A stretch of DNA of 64,000 nucleotides from Treponema sp. (GCA_009777335.1 WRMC01000002.1:124001-188000); one strand, 5' to 3'; counted from the stretch's first letter, positions 24,208-33,786 are shown. Numbers and translations are program-made. Notes: a model not told the origin generated them from the sequence alone.

Positions 24208-25974
24208 TTATCTGGCAGGTACAGGAGGCCGGGGGGGATGCGCCATTTGGCTGCGGAGCCTTGCATAGGCCCTTCTATCAAGTTCCAGGAGGTTTTGGTA
24301 ACCCATTCTCCTGAGGGTATCAAGATAGGAATCCCAGTCCCTTTCGATGTTCATCTGACCGGTGGCGAAGAGGGCCAGGCTCTGCCTTACGTACTGTAAG
24401 ACGTCAATTCTGGTCTGATCCCACTGATCAAGTTCAGCGGTGGTGTAGACCAGGTTGATGGGCCATTCGTTGGGGGTCATGGGGAACATCTGCTGGATGG
24501 CTAAGCCGAGACGGTACTCACCGCCCCCTTCGTCGCCGTCCCAGGCCATGGCAGACTTGCGGTTAAGCCAGTCAATACCAAATTCATCCCGCCAGTGGGC
24601 GGTCTGGTTGTCGCCCCAGGTGCCGACTACTTCGGTCATGTAGGGGAGTACCGGCCCAATGTTGGGGCCCTGGGTTGCATAGAGCCCAGGCTCGTGGGGA
24701 AGAGACAGACGCCAGTGAACATCCCTGGTGCCGTAGCGGGGCATAATTGCAAAGTCAGGATCCGAGGCCTGGGCATCGAGGAGGCGGAAGGCCACTTCGG
24801 GGTGCCTGGCATTGGAAGAAATTGCAATTGGGAACTGGGGTACGTGCATCCAGTAGGTGTTGGCGGCATAGCCGTTGGGGCCTTCAACTACGCTGGAGGG
24901 CAGGTAGGTAAGACTCCGGGGATAGCTGGCGCCGGATCCACCAACGGCAAAGCCGATAAGGGGGAATTCCTGGTTGGCGACAGCAGAAAGGCTGCTCTGG
25001 GTGATAGCTGATTCGTCCCAGATTCTTTCCTGGTACATTTGATACATCAGGCGGATAGCATCCCGGTAGAGGGGCTGATCGTACTGATAGTAGAGCTGGT
25101 CGTTTTCGACATACCAGAACTGCTCGGTGGAAGAATAGTCACTGAAGAGGAACATCCTGGTGATCCAGGGGAGCAGGTTACCCCGCCAGCCGGTGGTACC
25201 GGTAAGGGGGATTTCGTCGTTCATGATGCCATTGCCGTTGACGTCGTTGTCCCGGACACCCCGAAGGTAGCTCATCCACCAGTCAAAGTGGGGAACCCGG
25301 CCGGGCTGGCCAGCGTTGGCACCGCCCCGCCACTGGGATTCATCCATGCCCAGTGCTGCGGCAAATTCCGCATTGTACCAGGCCCGGCCCGAGTTGGCGT
25401 TGGAGAACTGCTGTTCGTAGAACATGTAGCCCCAGATGGTTCCGTCATCGTCCATACCGTAGTACCAGGGATCCATACCCATGTTGTTAAACACGGTCAT
25501 GCCCTGCACGGCCTGGTTGGTGAAGTAACCCAGGTGTTCGATGTAGTCGTTCAGGGGGAGTATGGCTCCGCCCCGGCCAAAAGCTTCGCGGCGGGCCTTG
25601 TTGCCCAGACCGATCTTGAAGATGACGTCCGGAAGGGGTTCGCCAGAAGCTACCTGCAGGTTTAACCTGGTCTGGCCGTCGGCACCGGGATCGTAAAATA
25701 CGAATTCCAGCCTGACCCCAGTAAGGTCTTCAAACCACCTGGTTAAGTCATTGTTATAGTAGTCCGCTACCTGGATAAAGATCTGTAGACCCCAGGAAAT
25801 GGTTACCGGCTCCCTGACTATGGGGAAAGTGCCCGGAGGGGTAAGGTTGGGATCCTGTATAGTATAGGCCCCCCCTGCCCTGCCGGCGCCTTGCCGAGGG
25901 CCATCCCTGTTACAGGCGGAGACAAAGAGTACCAGGAGAATAATCGCCATGGTAATAATAGTCTTTCGCTTCAT
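24208..25974 (-). CDS. Sugar-binding lipoprotein of an ABC transporter (copy 2), 588 aa
   Basis: This is a paralogue of the flanking copies. The signal MKRKTIITMAIILLVLFVSA is followed by Cys21. Shared landmarks are RDPNLTPPGTF-like (here QDPNLTPPGTFPIVREPV), ADGQTRLNLQVASGEPLPD, YYGMDDDGTIW and RKSAMAWDGDEGGGEYRLGL. I start at 25974, after GGAGGAG. It has its own promoter (26074-26102) and a terminator, so the three copies can be expressed separately. Confidence 0.9.
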   Translation of the reverse strand: MKRKTIITMAIILLVLFVSACNRDGPRQGAGRAGGAYTIQDPNLTPPGTFPIVREPVTISWGLQIFIQVADYYNNDLTRWFEDLTGVRLEFVFYDPGADGQTRLNLQVASGEPLPDVIFKIGLGNKARREAFGRGGAILPLNDYIEHLGYFTNQAVQGMTVFNNMGMDPWYYGMDDDGTIWGYMFYEQQFSNANSGRAWYNAEFAAALGMDESQWRGGANAGQPGRVPHFDWWMSYLRGVRDNDVNGNGIMNDEIPLTGTTGWRGNLLPWITRMFLFSDYSSTEQFWYVENDQLYYQYDQPLYRDAIRLMYQMYQERIWDESAITQSSLSAVANQEFPLIGFAVGGSGASYPRSLTYLPSSVVEGPNGYAANTYWMHVPQFPIAISSNARHPEVAFRLLDAQASDPDFAIMPRYGTRDVHWRLSLPHEPGLYATQGPNIGPVLPYMTEVVGTWGDNQTAHWRDEFGIDWLNRKSAMAWDGDEGGGEYRLGLAIQQMFPMTPNEWPINLVYTTAELDQWDQTRIDVLQYVRQSLALFATGQMNIERDWDSYLDTLRRMGYQNLLELDRRAYARLRSQMAHPPRPPVPAR

Positions 25975-26073
25975 TGAAACTCCTCCAATCATGAAACAAA
26001 AAAAATGTTAATGGACATACGTCCATTATTTTCAAATTTGGGTATAGGACCCCAAATTTTTATAGATAGTCCA

Positions 26074-26102
26074 ATTTTAACGATTAATTTGGGCCTTGTC
26101 AA
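26074..26102 (-). promoter_or_regulatory. Promoter of binding protein 2
   Basis: TTGACA (26097-26102), a 17-nt spacer, TAAAAT (26074-26079), preceded by a CTTTTTTGG tract. The leader is about 90 nt. Confidence 0.75.
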
Positions 26103-26163
26103 CCAAAAAAGGGTTTTTATGGGGTTTATATATAGAATGGAAGGTTAAAATCAAGGTAAAAAA

Positions 26164-26197
26164 AACCGGTCCAGGACCCTGGGGCCCCAGACCGGTT
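26164..26197 (-). terminator. Terminator after binding protein 3
   Basis: The stem AACCGGTC/GACCGGTT with a T-run on the minus strand. Confidence 0.85.
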
Positions 26198-26225
26198 AGA
26201 TTAGCTTAGCTCTTCGTTCCGGTTC

Positions 26226-28001
26226 TTATCTGTCTCCGGCCGAAGGAGGGGGTCCCCACATTCTGGTGGTGGCGGCCCTAAGCCTTGCATAGGCGGCCTG
26301 ATCAACGGCCAGGAGGTCGTTGGCGCCCATTCTGCGCAGGGTGTCCAGATAGGAATCCCATTCCCTTTCTACATCCATCTGGCCGGTGGCAAAGAGGGCC
26401 CGGCTCTGGGTGACGTAGTTAAGAACCTCAACCCGGGTCTGGTCCCAGCGCTCGTTCTCGGCGGAGGTATAGACCACGTGGATGGGGAATTCCGCGGGGG
26501 TAAAGGGGAAGATCTGCTGTACGTTCAGGCCCAGGCGGTATTCACCATTGGCCTCGTCCCCGTCCCAGGCCATGGAGGCCTTGCGGTTGAGGAAGTCGAT
26601 ACCGAACTCATCCCGCCAGTGGACGTTCTGGTTATCACCCCAGGTGACCACAACTTCGGTCATGTAGGGATGGACCGGGCCAATGTTGGGGCCCATGGTG
26701 CCATACAGACCAGGTTCGTGGGGCAGGGAGCGGCGCCAGTGGTGCCCCTCAAAGCCGAAGCGGGGATAGATGGCAAAGTCATCGTCATAGCCCTGGGCAT
26801 CGAGGAAGCGGAAGGCCGCCTCAGGATACTGGGAGTTGGATGAAATTACCCAGGGGAATACCGGGGTATGGAGCCAGTAGGAGTTAAGGGCCACACCGGT
26901 GGGACCTTCGACTACCCCCATGGGCATGTAGGTCAAGCTTCCGGGGAAGGGCCTTCCCGCGCCGCCGCCGCCGGTACCGACGCCGATGACGGGCCATTCG
27001 CCGCCGTTAAGGGCCGTCAGGTTACCCTGGGTAAGGGATGATTCGTCCCAGAGCCTTTCCCGGTAGAGCATGTTCATGGTCCTCAGAGCGTCCCGGTATT
27101 CCGGTTTGTCATAGGTGTACTGCAGCTGATCGTTCTGCACCATCCAGAAGGAATAGGTGGAGGTATAATCGCTGTAAATGTGCAGCTTTTGGAGCCAGCC
27201 CAGAAGATGGGCATGCCAGCCGGTGGATCCCGCCAGGGGGACCTCGTCGTTCATGATGCCGTTGCCGTTGACGTCGTTGTCCCGGATGCCCCTTAAATAG
27301 GCCAGGAACCAGTCCCAGTGGGGTATACGGCCCCGGTGACCGGCGCTGGCGCCGCCCTGCCATTGGGATTCATCCATCCCCAGAGCTGCGGCAAATTCGG
27401 TGTTATAGACCGCCCGGGCCGAGTTGGCGTTGGAGAACTGCTGCTCGTAGAGCATGTAACCCCAGATGACCCCTTCAGAGTCCATGCCCCAGAACCAGGG
27501 GTCTATCCCCATGTAGTCGAAGGATTGAATCTGAGCAATGGCCCGCCGGGTATGCACACCCTGGTGTTCGATGAGATCGTTCAGGGGGATAATGGCACCG
27601 GCCCGGCCAAAGGCTTCGCGCCTGGCCTGGTTCCCCAGGGGTCCCTTAAAATAAAGGAGGTCCGGGAGGGGTTCGCCTGATGCTACCTGTAGGTTAAGCC
27701 TTGTCAGACCGTCGTTTCCGGGATCGTAAAAGGCAAATTCCAGGTTGATCCCCAAGAGGTTTTCAAAGTACTTGGTGAGCATGTTGTCATAGTAGTCCGA
27801 GACCTGGATGTGGACCGGAAGCCCTACGCTGAGAGTTATGGGTTCCCTGACGATAGGGAAGGTCCCCGGAGGGGTTAGGTTAGGATCCCTTACCTGGTAA
27901 GCCCCTGTTGCTGCTCTTCCTGACGGATTATCTCTATCACATGCCAGGAACGAGAAAACCATGAGGAATACCACCATGGTTAATAGGATTTTTCGCTTCA
28001 T
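26226..28001 (-). CDS. Sugar-binding lipoprotein of an ABC transporter (copy 3), 591 aa
   Basis: It is the third tandem paralogue and the most divergent, with a YFKGPLGNQA insertion near residue 125. The signal MKRKILLTMVVFLMVFSFLA leads to Cys21. It keeps GNDGLTRLNLQVASGEPLPD and KASMAWDGDEANGEYRLGL. The start at 28001 follows GGAG. It has its own TTGACA promoter at 28095-28123. Sequence identity between copies looks high enough for recent duplication followed by divergence of ligand preference. Confidence 0.9.
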   Translation of the reverse strand: MKRKILLTMVVFLMVFSFLACDRDNPSGRAATGAYQVRDPNLTPPGTFPIVREPITLSVGLPVHIQVSDYYDNMLTKYFENLLGINLEFAFYDPGNDGLTRLNLQVASGEPLPDLLYFKGPLGNQARREAFGRAGAIIPLNDLIEHQGVHTRRAIAQIQSFDYMGIDPWFWGMDSEGVIWGYMLYEQQFSNANSARAVYNTEFAAALGMDESQWQGGASAGHRGRIPHWDWFLAYLRGIRDNDVNGNGIMNDEVPLAGSTGWHAHLLGWLQKLHIYSDYTSTYSFWMVQNDQLQYTYDKPEYRDALRTMNMLYRERLWDESSLTQGNLTALNGGEWPVIGVGTGGGGAGRPFPGSLTYMPMGVVEGPTGVALNSYWLHTPVFPWVISSNSQYPEAAFRFLDAQGYDDDFAIYPRFGFEGHHWRRSLPHEPGLYGTMGPNIGPVHPYMTEVVVTWGDNQNVHWRDEFGIDFLNRKASMAWDGDEANGEYRLGLNVQQIFPFTPAEFPIHVVYTSAENERWDQTRVEVLNYVTQSRALFATGQMDVEREWDSYLDTLRRMGANDLLAVDQAAYARLRAATTRMWGPPPSAGDR

Positions 28002-28094
28002 TAAACTCCTCCATTTATAAAGCAAAAAGAATGTAACAGGCCTACGCCTGCCTTTTTTGGGATGCTTCTACACGAGGTGTAGAACAGTATGATC

Positions 28095-28123
28095 ATTCTA
28101 CCCCCTAAAAATTCAGCTGTCAA
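28095..28123 (-). promoter_or_regulatory. Promoter of binding protein 3
   Basis: TTGACA (28118-28123), 17 nt, TAGAAT (28095-28100), preceded by CTTTTTTAG. Confidence 0.75.
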
Positions 28124-28184
28124 CTAAAAAAGGGTTTCACAGATTTATATAGAGGAAGATGACCCTAGTAAGTACCAGATTTGG

Positions 28185-29606
28185 CTAAAATGAGTAAAAG
28201 CCGAGGGAATCAAAAAAATCGAAGAGGGTCTGGACCTGCCGCCGGGCCACGAGGAAATCGGGCTGTATGCGGCCCCCCTCTCTCATGGCGTAAAAGTCCC
28301 TATTGTAGGGGAGCAGTTCGAAGGACATTTTAAAGCCCGCCGGTTCCATGAGGGTATATTCTATAAAGATGTTTTCTTCGCTGTCGCTGGGCTGGAAATT
28401 TATCTGGGGGGGGAACTCGGCATCCATCATCAATCCGATGACGGTTCGATAAAAATCCCTAAAGCTTTGGTCCTCCGCCTGGGTACCGTTTACCATGAAG
28501 ATGGCATCATTGCCGGCTCCGAAGATGTTTACGTCGATGACCCTGCCGGCCCCTTCGACCCGAAAGCCCTCGATGCCGTCTATGTTGAGGATGATGGCAA
28601 AATGATCGGCCAGCTCGAAGGGCCGTATGGTAAGGAGGTCTCTGAGTCCGTAGACCGTAAAGACCTCGGGGTGATCGGGGGTTTTAACATAGTAGACGTT
28701 TCTTTCCACCTCGTCCCCTATAAGCAGGTTAAGGCGGCCCCTGTGGGTCTCCAGGTAGAGCCGGGCGGGGTTTTCCAGGCCATAGGGGGCGTAAGAAAGG
28801 GGGCTGTAGTCGATGTAATCGTCTATCATGAGGTTTAAAAGGGTGTCTGTCACTTCCATGAAGCGCTCCGAATCTACCCCCCGGGGGATGGCATAGGGCT
28901 GGAGCATGGCATGGATAGTAAAGACCGTAACACCGTACATGTCATCGGGTTTGGGGATGATCTCTATGGTGTGGTTGGCGGTCTCGAGCATAAAGTACTG
29001 GATGTCCAGCATTTCGAAGCTTGAAAAGAGGGTTTTATCCCTGATGGCGTTTAGATCCAGATGCATGCTGTTTCCGGACTGGAGGGGAACCAGGTAGACC
29101 ATGGGGTCCCCCAGGGTTTGCATATAGATACTGGTCAGGGAGGGGCTTAAATCCCCGGCGATGATGACCGCATGGTTTCCCCTATAATCTGAAATCTCTA
29201 TCATGGCCGAAGGTTCATCGAGTCCAAAGACCGATAGGTCTGCGGGCTCCACTTCGAGGCCCCGGTCATACCAGATAGTCGCCAGGGTAAGGGCCGCCAT
29301 TTGGATCACATTTTGATCCAGCCTATGGTGGGTGAGGGTTTCGGGGGCCGTAATATGCCAGATCCCCTGTATCCTTTCCAGGGTGAGCCCCGAATTATGG
29401 AGCACCAGTCTTTGTATGTTGTGGGAATCTACACCGGGCATGTAGCCGGGGATGCCGGCTTCTATTTCTGCTTCCATTATCTGGCGCAGTAATTGCTCCC
29501 CCTCCTGGAGGAGTCTTATGCGGAGGAAGATACGATGTCCCTGGTAGGCCCCAATAATAAGGGCCAGGACGGCAAAGATAACCAGTATTTTGTGCTTGAT
29601 CTTCAA
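28185..29606 (-). CDS. DUF4340-type protein (Gld system accessory), copy 1, 473 aa
   Basis: It is an N-terminally anchored protein (helix 7-24) with repeated segments of the form LQRLVLHNSG...W.I..P (residues 65-90) and ADLSVFGLDEPSAMIEI. In this family the domain repeats two to three times. It is a paralogue of 39954-41369, which sits in a complete GldA/GldFG cluster. This copy has no such partners and ends before the sugar-binding genes, so it may be a duplicate working with the other cluster's ABC unit. Confidence 0.75.
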   Translation of the reverse strand: MKIKHKILVIFAVLALIIGAYQGHRIFLRIRLLQEGEQLLRQIMEAEIEAGIPGYMPGVDSHNIQRLVLHNSGLTLERIQGIWHITAPETLTHHRLDQNVIQMAALTLATIWYDRGLEVEPADLSVFGLDEPSAMIEISDYRGNHAVIIAGDLSPSLTSIYMQTLGDPMVYLVPLQSGNSMHLDLNAIRDKTLFSSFEMLDIQYFMLETANHTIEIIPKPDDMYGVTVFTIHAMLQPYAIPRGVDSERFMEVTDTLLNLMIDDYIDYSPLSYAPYGLENPARLYLETHRGRLNLLIGDEVERNVYYVKTPDHPEVFTVYGLRDLLTIRPFELADHFAIILNIDGIEGFRVEGAGRVIDVNIFGAGNDAIFMVNGTQAEDQSFRDFYRTVIGLMMDAEFPPQINFQPSDSEENIFIEYTLMEPAGFKMSFELLPYNRDFYAMREGGRIQPDFLVARRQVQTLFDFFDSLGFYSF

Positions 29607-29616
29607 GGAACTGCCT

Positions 29617-29663
29617 TTAAAAACCTTAGCTCCGCAGAAAGTTATTCCTGCGGAGCTAAGGTT
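29617..29663 (-). terminator. Terminator after the oxidoreductase gene
   Basis: A perfect 16-bp stem (29622-29637 with 29648-29663, 10-nt loop), then TTTTT on the minus strand. Confidence 0.9.
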
Positions 29664-29672
29664 ATGAGGGAA

Positions 29673-30899
29673 CTAAATATTGTCGATGGAAGATTCCATC
29701 ACCGAAACTTGACCGTAGCGCCCAGGGGTTAGCATGGGCGGCTTAGCCGGTTTGGTTTCCATTTCGTAGACTTTTTTGTCCACGTTGGACTTGTCAATGG
29801 CGTCCAGGATTTCCACTGTGTGCAGGGCCAGGTCCGAACCGCTCCGGGGGGCCCTTTTCCGCCTGATGGCGAAGGCCATGTCGGCCACGGCGATGCCCCG
29901 CCAGCTGTTGTGACAGGGTTCCCGCTTCCCGCTCTTGGGGGGAACGTTGGGGTCCGTGTCGCTGAAGCCGTGGGTAAAGGGAATCTCGTAGACCTTACCG
30001 GGGTTGCCCTTCCGGGTCAGGAGGACATTGGCTCCCCAGCCGCCGAAGTAGTTGGGATCCGGCAGGGTCAGGTGGCCTTCGGTGCCATAGATGTCTACCC
30101 GGGGTACTTCGGGGTTGAAGCCCTCGGAACAGAGGACCAGACAGCCATACACGCCGTTTTCGAACTCCATGGAGCCCATCATGACCGTTTCGCCCCCGGA
30201 TGCATCGAAGGGCTTGCGGTAGTCGGGGCTGGCGGTGTTGATGTAGACCCGGTCGCCGTTAAAGGTTTTGGAGAACCCAGAGACCTTCTTGACGGGGCCA
30301 AAGAGATTAAAGAGAACGTTGAGGTAGTAGCCGGCCATGTCGTAGGTGATGGTGGTCCCGTGAGCGCCCATCATGGGGTCCCGGACGAAGCCAGGGGGCA
30401 ATGCTCCGCCCCGCTCGTTGGAGCCGTAGCCCCGCATACACTGGGAGTAGGCTACCAGGGGGATGCCGATCATGCCGTCGTCGACCAGCTTGCGGGCGGT
30501 CTGCCAGGCAGAGCCCATGTAGCAGTCCGGGGCGGCACCGACGTGGAGGCCCTTGCTCTTGGCCAGGTCGTAGTTGGCCTTGGCCCCTGCCAGTTCGTGG
30601 CCCATGGCCTTTTCGGAATAGGCATGCTTGCCCGCATCAAGGATGGTCTTGGTGACCGCATTGTGGTTCCACAGCTGGGTGGTGTTTACCACGATTTCGA
30701 TCTCCGGATCCGAGAGGATTTCTTCGTTGGTCATCTGCTTGATGCCGAAGAGTTCCGCCCTGGCCTTGCTTTTTTCGGGGATCAGGTCCGAACAGCCCAC
30801 TACTTCGACGCTCTGGAGCCCGCTGGTAAAGGTGTTGAGATAGGTGTAGCTGATGTTTCCGCTTCCTATGAGCCCAATTTTTACAGGTTTAAAATCCAT
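29673..30899 (-). CDS. Gfo/Idh/MocA family sugar oxidoreductase, 408 aa
   Basis: It is an NAD(P)-dependent oxidoreductase of sugars or cyclitols. The N-terminal Rossmann fold has VKIGLIGSGNISYTYL (6-21). The EKAMGHELAGA segment carries the conserved Glu-Lys pair of the family (EKP motif variant). It follows the isomerase-like gene on the same strand, and both stand next to sugar permeases, which points to intracellular breakdown of an imported polyol or sugar acid. Confidence 0.88.
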   Translation of the reverse strand: MDFKPVKIGLIGSGNISYTYLNTFTSGLQSVEVVGCSDLIPEKSKARAELFGIKQMTNEEILSDPEIEIVVNTTQLWNHNAVTKTILDAGKHAYSEKAMGHELAGAKANYDLAKSKGLHVGAAPDCYMGSAWQTARKLVDDGMIGIPLVAYSQCMRGYGSNERGGALPPGFVRDPMMGAHGTTITYDMAGYYLNVLFNLFGPVKKVSGFSKTFNGDRVYINTASPDYRKPFDASGGETVMMGSMEFENGVYGCLVLCSEGFNPEVPRVDIYGTEGHLTLPDPNYFGGWGANVLLTRKGNPGKVYEIPFTHGFSDTDPNVPPKSGKREPCHNSWRGIAVADMAFAIRRKRAPRSGSDLALHTVEILDAIDKSNVDKKVYEMETKPAKPPMLTPGRYGQVSVMESSIDNI

Positions 30900-30940
30900 G
30901 TATTCTTTCTCCTTATAATTTTAGTCAGATTTTGCGGACC

Positions 30941-31831
30941 CTAGTTAGGCCAGACCGAATCTGTACTTTCAGAAATAATTTTTGCAATGGCATCGTTGTC
31001 GGTCATTGCATTGATGGTGGCGCTATTGGGTTCTGCAATCACAGGCCCCGTATAGCCCACTTTTACCAGGCCCTTCATGAAGGCCTTTAGGTCATTGGCG
31101 CCGCCCCCTTCTTCTCCGGGGTAGTACCGGGGGGAGTCGGTGATTTCGTCCACCGGGGTATCCAGCTTGTCCTGGTTAAGGTGAACGATGACGATGTCCT
31201 TTTCTTCCCGGACATACTGGACAAAATCGTCCCCCTTAAGGCCCGAACAGAAGGCATGGTGGGCGTCCAGAAGGACCCCTATGTTCCCGGTGCCCACGGC
31301 ATCGCAGAGTTCCAGCATCCCCGGCATGGTGTGGATAAAGGGGTAGGTCCCCCTGGTCCAGGCTCCCTTGGGACCCAGGAATTCCAGGCCTATGGAGATG
31401 TCGTAGTCTTTGAGCACCGTGCAGATAAGGCGCATCATCCAGGTGTGGAGCTTGAAATTCTCGGCAAACTCCAGGTCGTTGGAGGAGGCGGGGATCCAGG
31501 TAAGGCAGCGATGGATGCCGAACTTGGCGGCCAGGGCGGCGACGGGCTCAAGTTTGGGGAAGGTTTCCTGAAACCTCTCCTTTCCCATCATTTGGATGGG
31601 GATTCCAAAGTTTGAAATGTGCATGCCCTCTTGGCCGAGGACATCCTGGACCTGATTTACGCTTAAACCTTCTTCCATTATACTGGCAGGGCTGTATTCT
31701 ATGGCGTTAAAACCGTGTTTTTTCGCCAATTTGACGGTCGAAGCAAAATCCAAGCCCTTGCGGTTCCGGGGGTTCTCCGGGTCCCGCCAGCTGGCGATAT
31801 TTACAAGGCCAGCGTTTAATGATTTGTACAT
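30941..31831 (-). CDS. Sugar phosphate isomerase/epimerase-like TIM-barrel protein, 296 aa
   Basis: The xylose-isomerase-like (AP endonuclease 2) barrel is recognisable from an N-terminal FDASTVKLAKKHGFNAIEYS-type segment, GLEFLGP, LLDAHHAF and VHLNQDK, which carry the metal-binding Glu, Asp and His residues. The start is ATG 31829-31831 after GGAGGTGACC; a 16-residue upstream extension has no ribosome site. It shares a transcript with the following oxidoreductase and has a TTGACA promoter. The substrate is unknown. Confidence 0.82.
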   Translation of the reverse strand: MYKSLNAGLVNIASWRDPENPRNRKGLDFASTVKLAKKHGFNAIEYSPASIMEEGLSVNQVQDVLGQEGMHISNFGIPIQMMGKERFQETFPKLEPVAALAAKFGIHRCLTWIPASSNDLEFAENFKLHTWMMRLICTVLKDYDISIGLEFLGPKGAWTRGTYPFIHTMPGMLELCDAVGTGNIGVLLDAHHAFCSGLKGDDFVQYVREEKDIVIVHLNQDKLDTPVDEITDSPRYYPGEEGGGANDLKAFMKGLVKVGYTGPVIAEPNSATINAMTDNDAIAKIISESTDSVWPN

Positions 31832-31847
31832 GGTCACCTCCAGAATC

Positions 31848-31876
31848 AGGATACCATGGCCCATGGGGGTTGTCAA
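31848..31876 (-). promoter_or_regulatory. Promoter of the isomerase-oxidoreductase operon
   Basis: TTGACA (31871-31876), 17 nt, TATCCT (31848-31853) on the minus strand. It is divergent from the promoter at 31893. Confidence 0.65.
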
Positions 31877-31892
31877 CAAACACTTTTTTTTA

Positions 31893-31921
31893 TTGACCTT
31901 TCTCGGATCCGGGTCTACAAT
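31893..31921 (+). promoter_or_regulatory. Promoter of the second permease cluster
   Basis: TTGACC (31893-31898), 17 nt, TACAAT (31916-31921), preceded by a T tract. The ATG follows at 31944 after AAGGAGG. Confidence 0.75.
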
Positions 31922-31943
31922 ATAGTATTCTAAGGAGGCAAAA

Positions 31944-32861
31944 ATGCAGATTTCATTGCCAAAGTACCGGCTAAAGGATTTCCTTAATAACCGCTGGTTC
32001 TATTTGCTGTTACTGCCGGGTTTGACCTATTTCTTCATTTTCCGATACATCCCCATGTGGGGTCTTCGTATTGCTTTTATGGATTACAACATGTTTAATC
32101 CCTCCGAAAGCACCTTTATTGGGATGGAAAATTTCATGAGGCTCTTTTCCCGGAATACCTTCGTTCCGGTCTTGTGGAATACCATCAGGATCAGTCTCTT
32201 GCGTCTCTTTGCAGGGTTCCCCATTCCTATCATCCTCGCCCTGATGATGAACGAGATGCGGAGCCTTATGTACAAAAGGACGATCCAGACCGTATTGTAC
32301 CTGCCCCACTTTATCTCCTGGGTAATCATGGCGGGGCTCATGATTAACCTCTTTGACCCCTCAGGGGGAGTTATTGCCGGCATCATCCGGTTTTTCACCG
32401 GTGAGACCCCCATGGTCTTAACCAACAGAAGAATGTTCGTTCCCATGCTGGTCGCATCGGGGATTTACAAAGAAATGGGCTGGGGTACCATCATCTACTT
32501 CGCTGCCATCAGCGGCATCGATTCGGAGCAGTACGAGGCGGCCACCATAGACGGGGCCTCCCGCCTTACCCAGGTGTTCAGGATTACCATCCCCTCCATC
32601 ATGCCCACCATTATCATACTGTTCATCCTCAACTGCGGAGGTATCCTTAACGCAGGGTTTGAGCAGGTCTTTATGTTGTATTCACCCCCGGTCTACGAGG
32701 TGGCCGATATCATCGATACCTTCGTTTACCGCATGGGGATAATCAGGAACGATTATGCCTTTAGCACCGCTGCAGGGTTCTTTAAATCGGTGGTCGCCTT
32801 TATTCTGATTGTCTCGGTCAACCAGCTCGCCAGGCTGACGGACAATCAAGGTATATTCTAG
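31944..32861 (+). CDS. Sugar ABC transporter permease, LplB family (copy 3), 305 aa
   Basis: It has six membrane segments and the EAA loop (DSEQYEAATIDGASRLTQV). The ribosome site AAGGAGG is 6 nt from the ATG. It differs from copies 1, 2 and 5 in its N-terminus (KDFLNNRWFYLLLLPGL) and C-terminus (NQGIF), and nearly matches copy 4 at 33880. It is followed after 14 bp by a YtcP-type permease, its normal partner. The binding protein and ATPase are not in this cluster. Confidence 0.9.
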   Translation: MQISLPKYRLKDFLNNRWFYLLLLPGLTYFFIFRYIPMWGLRIAFMDYNMFNPSESTFIGMENFMRLFSRNTFVPVLWNTIRISLLRLFAGFPIPIILALMMNEMRSLMYKRTIQTVLYLPHFISWVIMAGLMINLFDPSGGVIAGIIRFFTGETPMVLTNRRMFVPMLVASGIYKEMGWGTIIYFAAISGIDSEQYEAATIDGASRLTQVFRITIPSIMPTIIILFILNCGGILNAGFEQVFMLYSPPVYEVADIIDTFVYRMGIIRNDYAFSTAAGFFKSVVAFILIVSVNQLARLTDNQGIF

Positions 32862-32875
32862 AGGAGGAAGCTAAG

Positions 32876-33763
32876 ATGATTAAACAAACCACCGGCGAAA
32901 AGGTCTTTGGGGCCTTCAATTATGTTTTCTTCTTTATATTAGCAGTGGCCATGATATATCCCTTCTGGCATATCATCATGACCAGTTTTTCTTCTGCTGC
33001 GGAAACCTCCAGGGGCGGTATTTTCCTTTGGCCCCGGGGTTTTAACGTAAACGTCTACCGCGGTGTCTTCAGGAACCCCCAGACCTATACGGGGTACCAG
33101 ACCACCATCATGGTAACGGTTTTGGGGACCTTTGGGGGCCTGGCAATTACCGCCATGACCGCCTATGCCTGTTCGAAGCAGTTCCTGCCCTTCGTATCGG
33201 TCATCATGCTGGCCATCCTCTTTACGATGATTTTTAACGGCGGTATGATTCCTAACTACCTCCTGATCCGGAACCTGAACCTCATCGACAATAGGCTGGC
33301 TCTTATCTTGCCTGGTATGGTCAGTCCCTTCCATATAATCATTATGAGGACCTTTTTTAGGACCATTCCCTCATCACTGGAAGAGTCGGCCAAGATAGAC
33401 GGGGCCAATGATGTCTACATCTTTGCCCGGATTATCATCCCCCTTTCCAAGGCCAGTTTAGCTACCATAGGCCTCTTTATTGCGGTTGGTTACTGGAACG
33501 ACTTCTTTAGTACGGTCCTTTATATTAACTCCAGCAACAAGTGGTCCATGATGGCGGTCCTCCGGAACATGATTACCAATACAGCCACGGCCATGGCCGC
33601 GGCGGGTATAGCTGCCAATGCGGACAACGAGCTTGAGGCGGTTACCGAGACCTCTGTAAGGGCCGGTACCATCGTCGTTGCCACTGTCCCCATTCTGGTG
33701 GTCTATCCCTTCCTCCAGAAGCACTTTGTAAAGGGTGTCATGATCGGGTCCATCAAGGGCTAA
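32876..33763 (+). CDS. Sugar ABC transporter permease, YtcP family, 295 aa
   Basis: This is the second half of a heteromeric permease. After FNYVFFFILAVAMIYPFWHI come five more membrane segments, an EAA loop (SLEESAKIDGANDVYIF) and the family end HFVKGVMIGSIKG. It directly follows copy 3 LplB with a GAGGAGG site, so the two should form the channel together. A large hairpin with a T-run comes 24 bp after the stop. Confidence 0.9.
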   Translation: MIKQTTGEKVFGAFNYVFFFILAVAMIYPFWHIIMTSFSSAAETSRGGIFLWPRGFNVNVYRGVFRNPQTYTGYQTTIMVTVLGTFGGLAITAMTAYACSKQFLPFVSVIMLAILFTMIFNGGMIPNYLLIRNLNLIDNRLALILPGMVSPFHIIIMRTFFRTIPSSLEESAKIDGANDVYIFARIIIPLSKASLATIGLFIAVGYWNDFFSTVLYINSSNKWSMMAVLRNMITNTATAMAAAGIAANADNELEAVTETSVRAGTIVVATVPILVVYPFLQKHFVKGVMIGSIKG

Positions 33764-33786
33764 GATTGAAGTACAGACCGTTTTAG

